Made by a program: the position numbers and the translations under genes. Shown here piece after piece: positions 17,394 to 24,913 of a DNA stretch of 64,000 nucleotides. The notes beneath the pieces were generated by a model. It saw only the letters and a program-made list of their open reading frames with translations, was not told the DNA's origin and searched no databases. The first letter of the stretch is position 1. Each line of letters begins with the position of its first letter. Source of the stretch: Reinekea forsetii (lineage in GTDB: Bacteria; Pseudomonadota; Gammaproteobacteria; Pseudomonadales; Natronospirillaceae); the NCBI RefSeq assembly GCF_018860385.1, contig NZ_JAHKPH010000008.1, positions 203,259-267,258 on the forward strand, given 5' to 3'.

Positions 17394-17456
17394 ATGGCTT
17401 TGCTAGGCGGCGTTGTAGGGCGATTGGTAGAGAAAGTAATCAAAAGGGTTGGATGA
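17394..17456 (+). CDS. Possible 20-residue small protein (uncertain)
   Basis: In the 303-bp gap between the GlpR-like gene and the WYL regulator, an ATG preceded by GGTGA opens a 20-codon frame. It encodes an amphipathic, basic peptide with repeated hydrophobic pairs (MALLGGVVGRLVEKVIKRVG). It resembles membrane-active small peptides in composition, but a frame this short can occur by chance. A small hairpin GAAAT-TAAG-ATTTC follows. The rest of the gap shows nothing else. Confidence 0.25.
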   Translation: MALLGGVVGRLVEKVIKRVG

Positions 17457-17595
17457 AATTAAGATTTCACTTAAAAAGGTTTTCATTCTGGGAAGTGTCC
17501 GAATTTAGCGGCTACCCGCTCTGTTGAAAGGTGTTTGACAGAGAACTGGGTCAACTTTAAAGTGTAACTCATTGAAAATAGGGTGAGAAAATAAG

Positions 17596-18429
17596 ATGAA
17601 TCAAAAAGCTGAACTTCGGCTGGAAGATCAAAGCCAACCTCAGCAGGAACGACTCTTTTATTTGGAGTTTCGTTTATACTTTCTAGGTCATGCAAACCGC
17701 AGTGATTTACAACTTCGATTTGGCCTAAAAGAGTCTTCTGCGTCCAGAGATATTGCACTTTATAAAAAACTGGTTCCAGATAACATCATTTATGATTACG
17801 GCATTAAATCATATGTTCCTCAGCCGAGCTTTGAGCCGATTTTTTCATATACTGGCACACAAGTTTTAACGGCACTGACGCATGGTTTTGGTGATGATTA
17901 CGCAGGCCCTAAATTTCCTGAAATCTCATCAGAAGCGCCTACTCAAGCGCCTCTGCCATTTATTCCAACATTAGCGGCATTAACCCGTGCTATTCATAAA
18001 GAAAAAGCCGTTTCTATCAACTATTTCAGTGAAGATATTGGTGAAAGCACTTTAGAAGTAGCACCACATTCTTTGATAGACTCTGGAAATCGTTGGAGTA
18101 TCCGTGCCTTTAACAGAAGCACTGGCCGGTTCGAAGACTTTGTTATAAACCGAATCACAAACGTCTTGGATATATCAAGCAGTCCAGAAGCAAATGAGCA
18201 CAAAGACGCTGATTTATTGTGGAATCAGATCAGTGAGCTGAAGCTTAAGCCACATCCTTCGTTAGCGCATCCAAAAGCGGTGGAGCGAGAGTATGGTATG
18301 CACAATGGTGTTTTAAAAATGACGTGCCGTACAGCGCTTAAATCGTACTTGTTAAGGCAGTGGCGAGTAGATACTTCAAGTACGCCAGCAAACAGCGGGC
18401 AAGGGTATCAGCTCTGGTTAGACCAATAG
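17596..18429 (+). CDS. WYL-domain transcriptional regulator (BrxR/CapW-like)
   Basis: 277 residues. The N-terminal ~90 residues form a winged helix-turn-helix with the pattern EFRLYFLGHANRSDLQLRFG followed by SSASRDIALYKKL, matching the BrxR-type DNA-binding domain. The middle WYL domain (~130-200) contains AVSINYFSEDIGE, VAPHSLIDSGNRWSIRAFN and FVINRITNV. The C-terminal WCX-like segment (~205-275) ends RQWRVD. BrxR/CapW proteins repress phage-defence operons and sense nucleic-acid-like ligands. Here the gene is alone and followed by a terminator, so no defence genes are attached. Confidence 0.82.
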   Translation: MNQKAELRLEDQSQPQQERLFYLEFRLYFLGHANRSDLQLRFGLKESSASRDIALYKKLVPDNIIYDYGIKSYVPQPSFEPIFSYTGTQVLTALTHGFGDDYAGPKFPEISSEAPTQAPLPFIPTLAALTRAIHKEKAVSINYFSEDIGESTLEVAPHSLIDSGNRWSIRAFNRSTGRFEDFVINRITNVLDISSSPEANEHKDADLLWNQISELKLKPHPSLAHPKAVEREYGMHNGVLKMTCRTALKSYLLRQWRVDTSSTPANSGQGYQLWLDQ

Positions 18430-18437
18430 TTTGATTG

Positions 18438-18468
18438 AAAAAAAAGAGCCGAAAGGCTCTTTTTTTTG
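18438..18468. terminator. Bidirectional terminator
   Basis: AAAAAAAAGAGCC-GAAA-GGCTCTTTTTTTT: a symmetrical stem with a GAAA tetraloop, an A run on the left and a T run on the right. It serves both the WYL gene and the convergent diguanylate cyclase gene. Confidence 0.88.
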
Positions 18469-18489
18469 CTTACTAATAAGTTGCGTAGG

Positions 18490-19449
18490 TTACTCTGCAA
18501 AGGTGCTTTGAGGCTTTTTAACTAATGAAGTTACAACACAGTTACGGCCTTGCTGCTTTGCGCTGTATAGGGCTTTATCGGCGCGGTTCAATAATTCTGG
18601 CCAGTCAGATTCCCCATTATAATGCGCTAGCCCCAAGCTAGCGGTAACTTTTAAATCTTTATCCGGAAGCTTAACTTGCTCCTCGATCGCAATTCGAATG
18701 CGCTCAGAAACAGTACGCGAATGTGCTAAATGCGTGTTGGTAACAAGAATAACAAACTCTTCACCTCCAAACCGAAAGCAAGCATCCGAAGCGCGAATCG
18801 ATTGTTGAATCACTCGAGCTACCTGTCTTAAAACGTCATCTCCAGATAAGTGCCCGTATCGATCGTTTATGGTTTTAAAGTGATCAATATCGATCATCAT
18901 TAAACTCATATCTTGATCTTCATGGCGACGAGTTCGTTCCAATTCACGCGTTAAGGCAATAGACATTGCGCCTCGGTTATTAAGACCCGTTAACGGATCA
19001 ATCATGGCTGTTGAGAGGGCATCTCGATATTTTAGTGCGTTACGCAACGGAAAAATTATGACATCCATAATGGATTCGATCGTGCTTAGCTCTTTTTCAG
19101 AGAAACGCTTGCTTCGTGTGAAGGCAATATCGCCAAAATGTTGTTGGCTCATGTTGAGTTGGTAGTTGCACCGGTGCTTGTTGATGCGTCCAACATGCAT
19201 GTCTATCATCTTATCTGCATGATTATATTCAATGCCAGATACAGGAATGAGCTGTTTGAGGTGACGATAAAAAATGTCTATGAGCTGCTCAATTTCAAGC
19301 GTCGTTTGTAAGTGGCTGAACAAATGTAAACGAAAGTCTTTTAATCGATCTGGTGTTAAAGAATCAATTGAAATAGAAGAAACATCCATTGGAAATGGAT
19401 GGTTCTTTGCTTGCGTTCCAAAATCATGCTGTGTAAAGCTGCTAGCCAT
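18490..19449 (-). CDS. Diguanylate cyclase with N-terminal GAF-like domain
   Basis: The C-terminal GGDEF domain makes cyclic di-GMP from two GTP. The active-site loop is RFGGEEFVIL, and the Mg/GTP residues are in MMIDIDHFKTINDRYGHLSGD. No RxxD product-inhibition site could be recognised ahead of the active loop. The N-terminal ~150 residues look like a GAF-type sensory fold (LEIEQLIDIFYRHLKQLIPV onwards), with no membrane helices, so it is cytosolic. I place the start at ATG 19449 after GGTGA; an in-frame ATG at 19518 lacks a ribosome site but would add 23 residues. The signal sensed is unknown. Confidence 0.85.
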   Translation of the reverse strand: MASSFTQHDFGTQAKNHPFPMDVSSISIDSLTPDRLKDFRLHLFSHLQTTLEIEQLIDIFYRHLKQLIPVSGIEYNHADKMIDMHVGRINKHRCNYQLNMSQQHFGDIAFTRSKRFSEKELSTIESIMDVIIFPLRNALKYRDALSTAMIDPLTGLNNRGAMSIALTRELERTRRHEDQDMSLMMIDIDHFKTINDRYGHLSGDDVLRQVARVIQQSIRASDACFRFGGEEFVILVTNTHLAHSRTVSERIRIAIEEQVKLPDKDLKVTASLGLAHYNGESDWPELLNRADKALYSAKQQGRNCVVTSLVKKPQSTFAE

Positions 19450-19634
19450 GTAGTTCACCAGAAGGCAGTTATTCGTATGATGTTTTATAGCGAATACTGT
19501 GCCAGAAGGATAAAACATAGTTATATCAAGGGGTTAGCGCATTTTTCGATGGTTGCGGAGCAAAAATACGGAAGCGATTGACCGTTTTTCTTGATTGAAC
19601 TGGCAGGAAAATGTCGTTTCAAATGAGAGAGTGA

Positions 19635-19669
19635 CAAAAAAATAACGCCAGCTACTTCATTAACTGGCG
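19635..19669 (-). terminator. Terminator downstream of yciK
   Basis: Minus-strand stem CGCCAG / CTGGCG with a 12-nt loop, followed by TTATTTTTTT. Confidence 0.75.
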
Positions 19670-19681
19670 CATGTTTGACTG

Positions 19682-20458
19682 CTATTTGCTCAAGTAATCG
19701 GCTGCATCAATTGAAAGCCCATTGTGCACTTGTGAATGGACTGAAAACAAATATCTATACAGCGGCATGTGTGCTTCAGGGGCGGGAACCGATTCAGGAT
19801 GTTCTCCAGGGTAGGCACTTGCTCGCATGTTGGTGCGTGTGCCGCCTGGGTTAATAGCAAAGGTTCTAATATTGGTTTGGTTGCCCAATTCAGCGGCCAA
19901 TGTTTGCATTAAACCTTCTGTTGCAAATTTAGAGACGCCGTATGCACCCCAGAAAGCTCTCCCTTGCCGACCCACACTTGACGTTGTAAACACAATACGG
20001 CCTGAATTCGATGCTTCGATCAGCGGCAGCATGGCTTGGGTCAATAGAAACGCACTGTTTAAATTGACGTTGATGACTTCATTCCACTCATTTTCAGGGT
20101 ATTGGCTGATCGACATTTTACTGCCTAATAATGAGGCGTTGTGCAAAATACCGTCCAGACTGCCGAATTCTTGTTCAATGGCGTAAGTCATTTCTTTAGC
20201 AACTTCCAACGAAAGTACATTAAGGTCGTAGGGGAAGATGATTGGCTGGGTATTGGTTTCAGATTCTATTTGGTCATAAACTTGCTCAAGCTTATCTTGG
20301 TTGCGAGCGAGTAAAATAATATTGGCACCGTGACGAGCAAAATCTAAGGCTGCAGCTTTGCCAATACCGTCACTGGCTCCAGTAATTAAAAGAGTTTTAC
20401 CCTTGAGTGAATCGGGTTTATTGGCCTGCTCGATTGATTGTTGGGTTGGTTGAGTCAT
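19682..20458 (-). CDS. yciK: Short-chain dehydrogenase/reductase YciK
   Basis: Classical SDR fold, 258 residues. The NAD(P)-binding motif is TGASDGIG near 27-34. The catalytic tetrad is visible as N in HNASLLG, S in VFTTSSVG, and Y-x-x-x-K in YGVSK. The YciK-specific segment GRAFWGAYGVSKFATEGLMQ and the C-terminal PEAHMPLYRYLFS identify the family. Substrate is not established. It lies 13 bp after ubiG in the order ubiG-yciK, as in Pseudomonas, where the phosphatase mupP stands between them; that gene is absent here. Confidence 0.88.
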   Translation of the reverse strand: MTQPTQQSIEQANKPDSLKGKTLLITGASDGIGKAAALDFARHGANIILLARNQDKLEQVYDQIESETNTQPIIFPYDLNVLSLEVAKEMTYAIEQEFGSLDGILHNASLLGSKMSISQYPENEWNEVINVNLNSAFLLTQAMLPLIEASNSGRIVFTTSSVGRQGRAFWGAYGVSKFATEGLMQTLAAELGNQTNIRTFAINPGGTRTNMRASAYPGEHPESVPAPEAHMPLYRYLFSVHSQVHNGLSIDAADYLSK

Positions 20459-20471
20459 GTAATACCTATGT

Positions 20472-21179
20472 TTAATTCGACGGCTTTTGAGTGGTCATCA
20501 TGTAATTGACGGAGACATCTTCGGTCAGCTTAAAATCTTTTGTTATCGGGTTGTAGCTTGTGCCTTTAAAACCTTTTACTTGCAATTGCGCTTGCCGAGC
20601 ACCATTGGCAAGCTCAGAAGGTTTGAGCAGCTTCTTGTATTCATGAGTGCCTTTAGGAACTAAATTTAAAACGTATTCAGCCCCGACAATTGCCATAACC
20701 CAAGCTTTAGGGTTGCGATTAATGGTTGAAAATATAGCTGTGCCGCCAGGCTTTAACAGTGTCGAAATGGCTTTAATAACCGACAATGGGTCAGGTACAT
20801 GCTCAAGCATTTCCATACAGGTAATGACATCAAACTGACCTGCGCGCTCAATGGCTAAATCTTCGGCCGTTATTTGTTTGTATTGTAAGTTGGTTATGCC
20901 ACTTTCTAAGGCATGCAATTGAGCCACCTTCAGAGGCGCGTCTGTCATATCAATACCCAGTACATTGCCACCACGCTTAGCGAGTGTTTCCGATAAAATT
21001 CCGCCTCCGCACCCAATATCTAAGACATTGAGTCCAGCAACGTTTATTTGCTGGTCGATATAGTTCATTCGAATAGGGTTGAGATCGTGAAGGGGTTTAA
21101 ACTCTGAATCGCGATCCCACCAACGGCTGGCAAGCGCTTCAAACTTGGCTAATTCAGACGGATCAACATTCGCAGCCAC
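20472..21179 (-). CDS. ubiG: Ubiquinone biosynthesis O-methyltransferase UbiG
   Basis: SAM-dependent methyltransferase acting at two O-methylation steps of ubiquinone synthesis. Motif I is VLDIGCGGGILSE near residue 57. Typical N-terminal family residues are FEALASRWWD and PLHDLNPIRMNYI. The late motif is GGTAIFSTINRN. The start is GTG 21179, behind a good AAGGAG six bases upstream. This gives 235 residues, close to the usual 240, whereas the longest frame would add 33 atypical residues. Confidence 0.94.
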   Translation of the reverse strand: MAANVDPSELAKFEALASRWWDRDSEFKPLHDLNPIRMNYIDQQINVAGLNVLDIGCGGGILSETLAKRGGNVLGIDMTDAPLKVAQLHALESGITNLQYKQITAEDLAIERAGQFDVITCMEMLEHVPDPLSVIKAISTLLKPGGTAIFSTINRNPKAWVMAIVGAEYVLNLVPKGTHEYKKLLKPSELANGARQAQLQVKGFKGTSYNPITKDFKLTEDVSVNYMMTTQKPSN

Positions 21180-21305
21180 ACAGTACTCCTTGCGAGTATA
21201 AAATTTTAAAGTGGCGACTATTATGACGTGAAAAGAAGGGAGATCACAGTATTTGTTCGCCGTTACCTGATTTAGCAACGACGAACAACTCTAAAGAACT
21301 GGCTA

Positions 21306-22619
21306 TTAACCTCTGATTTTGGCCTGCCATTGCTTGGCGTTCGCAACAATAGCGGCTTTATCTAGCGTCGTTAGCTCGCGATCTTTAAGAAGCTGCTTAC
21401 CATCTACCCAAACGTTTTTGATCTGATCACGAGAGCTGGCATAGACGATGTGAGACATTGGCTCAAAGATTGGTTGAGACTCAAGATCGTCTAAAGCGAT
21501 GGAGGTGATGTCGGCACGTTTGCCAACTTCTAAGCTGCCTATCTGGTCATCCCAGCCTAATGCTTTTGCACCGTTAATGGTGGCCATTGCGATGGCTTCA
21601 GCGGCGGGTAGGGCCACAGCATTAGAGCTGACGGCTTTCGCGAGCATTGCAGCGGTACGCATTTCACTGAGCATATCTAAATCGTTGTTACTCGCAGCGC
21701 CATCGGTTCCCAGTGCTACGTTTACGCCTGCTTTTTGCAATTTGTCGACCGGGCAAAATCCGCTTGCCAGCTTGAGGTTAGATTCTGGGCAATGCATCAC
21801 GTGTGCGCCAGTTTCTACGATGTCTTGAATGTCTTCATCGCTTAAAGCCGTCATGTGAACGGCTTGGAATTTAGGGCTTAACAAACCTAATTCCTTTAAG
21901 CGACGCACAGGGCGTTGGCCGCGGCGAGTCGTTTCATCGTCAACTTCACCTTGAGTTTCATGAACATGCATTTGAATGCCAACGTCGTATTTTTCGGCTA
22001 ATTCTTTGATGCGAATGAGCGGCTCATCCGAACACGAGTAGGGAGCATGCGGACCAAAGTTCACCTTAATGTGGCTGTGACCTTTGTACTGTTCCATGAC
22101 AGCGACGCCTTGGTCGATGTGTTCATCGGGTGTTTTAGCCCAAGCTGTTGGGAAATCGATGGTTGGAAAACACAGTTGTGCGCGCATACCTGCTTTGACC
22201 ACCCGCTCGGCAGCGGCATCAGGGAAAAAGTAGTTATCAGAGAAGGTAGTGGTACCGCAGCGAATCATTTCGGCTGCCGCTAATTCTGTACCATCGCCAA
22301 CCATTTCATGGCTTACCCAAGTACCTTCAGCTGGCCAAATGTGATCGTTTAACCAAGTTTGCAGGGCTAAATCATCGGCCATTCCGCGAAACAGAACCAT
22401 AGCCGCATGGCCATGCGTATTTACCATGCCAGGCATGATAGCTTGGCCGTTTAGATCAACAGTTTCATTGGCTTGAAACGAGCTGGATGCTTCAGATTGA
22501 GGCACTATCGCCACAATTGCGCCATCTTTGATGGCAAGGCTGTGATCGGTCAGTACGTCACGTTCTGCGTTAACGGTAATAATCCAGCTAGCGTGAATCA
22601 GGGTGTCTACGGTTTGCAT
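21306..22619 (-). CDS. mtaD: 5-methylthioadenosine/S-adenosylhomocysteine deaminase family amidohydrolase
   Basis: Metal-dependent TRZ/ATZ-type amidohydrolase (TIM barrel), 437 residues from ATG 22619, which follows AGGA; the in-frame TTG at 22643 is rejected. Metal ligands are visible in order: the H-x-H of NTHGHAAM near 64-66, the histidine of QMHVHETQGE near 215, the histidine of AVHMTALSDED, and the aspartate of LGTDGAASNND near 300. MtaD deaminates methylthioadenosine or S-adenosylhomocysteine to inosyl products. In Pseudomonas the same gene sits beside mtnA and gyrA; mtnA is missing here, so salvage downstream must use genes elsewhere. Confidence 0.85.
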   Translation of the reverse strand: MQTVDTLIHASWIITVNAERDVLTDHSLAIKDGAIVAIVPQSEASSSFQANETVDLNGQAIMPGMVNTHGHAAMVLFRGMADDLALQTWLNDHIWPAEGTWVSHEMVGDGTELAAAEMIRCGTTTFSDNYFFPDAAAERVVKAGMRAQLCFPTIDFPTAWAKTPDEHIDQGVAVMEQYKGHSHIKVNFGPHAPYSCSDEPLIRIKELAEKYDVGIQMHVHETQGEVDDETTRRGQRPVRRLKELGLLSPKFQAVHMTALSDEDIQDIVETGAHVMHCPESNLKLASGFCPVDKLQKAGVNVALGTDGAASNNDLDMLSEMRTAAMLAKAVSSNAVALPAAEAIAMATINGAKALGWDDQIGSLEVGKRADITSIALDDLESQPIFEPMSHIVYASSRDQIKNVWVDGKQLLKDRELTTLDKAAIVANAKQWQAKIRG

Positions 22620-22671
22620 GGGTAATCCTGTCTGTTGAGTCAATAGCGGTATGATAAAAAAAATGGCTCAA

Positions 22672-24717
22672 TTAAGCGAATGAATCTTTTTTTGGGGTAA
22701 AGGCGATAGCAAAGCCTTTTTTGGGTTGGTTCTTTATATGAATATCCCAATTTAACTTTTGATTAGCGATGTTATAAACGATGTACATGCCTAAGCCACT
22801 GCCGCCCTGTGCGCGTGCAGTTGTGTAGAAAGGTTCGAACATGTTCTCTAGTGCATCTTCATTTACACCTTTGCCATTATCTGTAATTGATAGCTTAAAG
22901 CCTTCGGGGGCTTTTTTAAGTGAAACGTGAATTGTTCCTTCGTCTTGACCCATAGCAAAGCCGTGTTGTTTTGCATTGAGAAGTACGTTGGTTAATAGTT
23001 GAGCAACAATTCCAGGGAAAGTGATGGTTTCGATACTGGCGTCTAGATCGGTAATGATGTTGATTTTTGTGTGCTTAAACTCGTGCTTTAAGCTACTGAT
23101 AATAAGCGTGATGTATTCTCCAAGTGCTAATTGTCTAGTTTCTTCAACCGATTGATCAACCGATACCAGTTTAAAATTACTGATGAGCTCGGCGGCTCTG
23201 TCTAAGCTATTAAAAATTAAACTTGCGTGCTCTTCCATTTCTATTAAAAAGCGGTCGAACTCACTTCGTGTCATCGTATTATTGTGAAGCTTGGAAGAGA
23301 TTTGCCTGATGTCGTCTAATAAAGAAGACGCCGCAAGCTTACCCGACCCAACAGGCGTATTAACTTCATGTGCAACCCCTGCGACAAGCCGACCAAGAGA
23401 AGCCATGCGTTCAGATAACTCATTCTGCGTTCTCAATTGATCGTTTTTAGATTGCATAAAATGACGATGTTGAATTTCTGAAATTTGCGGGCTAAAAAAT
23501 TCAACCAATTCAACGGCATGTTTATTACACCGCGTTAAGGTGTATCCATAATTTAGGTGCTGAGTAACAAGAGGGCAGAACACCCAATAGTGTTCGGATA
23601 AATCTTTTTCGCCAAAAGTCAGATCGGGGTTTTTTTCAAATACTACAAAATCGCTGGCATTGTGGCTCGGACGCTTAAAAATAAACATTTCATCGATAGC
23701 GATAGCGTCGAGATCACTTTGAATGTTTGGGAGGATATCTTCGACACGATCCGTCGCGTGAATTTGCTGAACAATTGAAAATTTTCTTGAGGTTAAGTCT
23801 CGTTCTTGTATAAATTGCCAAAGGTCAACAAGGCGCTCACGCATATGTTTTTGATTGCTACTTACGTGGCCGGTTGACCCTCTTAACTTGGGTCGAGTTT
23901 TTAATAGTATATCTTGTGGTCTTTTACCTTCTAACATTTCTATCGCTAATCGACCTGCTTTTAAGCCAAGTTCGTGAGCTGGATAAAGCACAGTACTTAG
24001 GCCAGGCGTCATGTATTGAGCATATTCAAAATCGTCAAAACCTGTCACCCAGCAATCATCAGGGCAATTAATACCTAGTAGCCGAAAAGCATCTAGGATG
24101 CCCTTCGCCATGAGATCGTTGGCACAGACTATGATGTTTGGCTTTTCGGTTTGTGCCTTCCAATATTCGGAAAAGGTGTGTTTTGCGTGTAAAGAGGTGA
24201 AGTCCCCCTCGAGAATATCGATACTGGTTGGGTCAACACCGTGCGCATTACATTCATCAAAAAGCGCCTGTTGGCGGAGTTGACTCTCGGTATTGGAAAA
24301 TGGGCCGCTCAAAAAAGCAATTTTGGGCTGTGGTTTCTTTAATAGCACAGCATGAATCAAGTCTCTCATGCCTTGGTAATTGTCTATCAGTACAGCAGGC
24401 TGTTGATCTATTTTTTGCCCCATGTGAATACTAGGGATCCCTTTATAGACGTCTAAAATTCGCTGTATCGTTTCTATATTAGTTAGGTAGGTTAATCCGC
24501 CCGTATAAAAAATAACCAAGCTAGGCTTGAGGTCGACAATATCTTTGTGGCATTGCAAATCACTTTCTTGCCAAGCTTCGGGCGCTGAGATATAGCCCAC
24601 AGGCGCAAAGAGCACTTCTATTTCGGTGTGCTGAAAAGCTTCAGATAACCCTAAGCAGATTCGCTGCTCGATCGTTTGGGAAAATGTTGGAATAATGACC
24701 GCCACGAGTGGCCGCAT
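22672..24717 (-). CDS. Cytoplasmic histidine kinase with LacI-type ligand-binding sensor domain
   Basis: 681 residues with an unusual architecture. Residues ~1-285 are a LacI/GalR-type periplasmic-binding fold: VAVIIPTFSQTIEQRICLGL at the start, then PKIAFLSGP, IIVCANDLMAKGILDAFRLL, and CWVTGFDDFEYAQYMTPGLS. There is no DNA-binding helix-turn-helix, signal peptide or membrane helix. A ~150-residue linker domain follows. HisKA begins near 435 with the phospho-acceptor H450 in GVAHEVNTPVG. HATPase_c spans ~560-675, with NVLLNAKQHG (N box), DNGKG (G1), FEPFYTT (F box) and GSGLGMYI (G2). It presumably senses a small sugar-like ligand in the cytosol; no response regulator is adjacent. Convergence of the two folds into one protein is rarely annotated. 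Confidence 0.85.
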   Translation of the reverse strand: MRPLVAVIIPTFSQTIEQRICLGLSEAFQHTEIEVLFAPVGYISAPEAWQESDLQCHKDIVDLKPSLVIFYTGGLTYLTNIETIQRILDVYKGIPSIHMGQKIDQQPAVLIDNYQGMRDLIHAVLLKKPQPKIAFLSGPFSNTESQLRQQALFDECNAHGVDPTSIDILEGDFTSLHAKHTFSEYWKAQTEKPNIIVCANDLMAKGILDAFRLLGINCPDDCWVTGFDDFEYAQYMTPGLSTVLYPAHELGLKAGRLAIEMLEGKRPQDILLKTRPKLRGSTGHVSSNQKHMRERLVDLWQFIQERDLTSRKFSIVQQIHATDRVEDILPNIQSDLDAIAIDEMFIFKRPSHNASDFVVFEKNPDLTFGEKDLSEHYWVFCPLVTQHLNYGYTLTRCNKHAVELVEFFSPQISEIQHRHFMQSKNDQLRTQNELSERMASLGRLVAGVAHEVNTPVGSGKLAASSLLDDIRQISSKLHNNTMTRSEFDRFLIEMEEHASLIFNSLDRAAELISNFKLVSVDQSVEETRQLALGEYITLIISSLKHEFKHTKINIITDLDASIETITFPGIVAQLLTNVLLNAKQHGFAMGQDEGTIHVSLKKAPEGFKLSITDNGKGVNEDALENMFEPFYTTARAQGGSGLGMYIVYNIANQKLNWDIHIKNQPKKGFAIAFTPKKDSFA

Positions 24718-24820
24718 AGGGTTGTGCCTCGGTAAAATTACTGCTGTTGAACGGAGTATAGCTAAGCTTTCAGGCCTTGCTATTTATATGTCGGCTGAAA
24801 CTGTCTATCTCATTGATTTG

Positions 24821-24829
24821 TGGTATGAT
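24821..24829 (+). promoter_or_regulatory. Extended -10 promoter of gyrA
   Basis: TGG-TATGAT: an extended -10 (TGn plus TATGAT) lies 85 bases before the gyrA start. The matching -35 is weak, which is tolerated by extended -10 promoters. Confidence 0.45.
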
Positions 24830-24913
24830 TTCTCCTTTCGTGAGTAGTCAGCGACATCAGAAAGTAGCCAGTGGAACAACCGCTAAGGCTCGATAAGAAG
24901 GATAGCGAATTAG

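Noticed and set aside
24431..24717. LacI-type transcription factor reading of the 22672-24717 gene
   Set aside because: The protein begins directly with the effector-binding fold, has no helix-turn-helix, and ends in a complete kinase domain.
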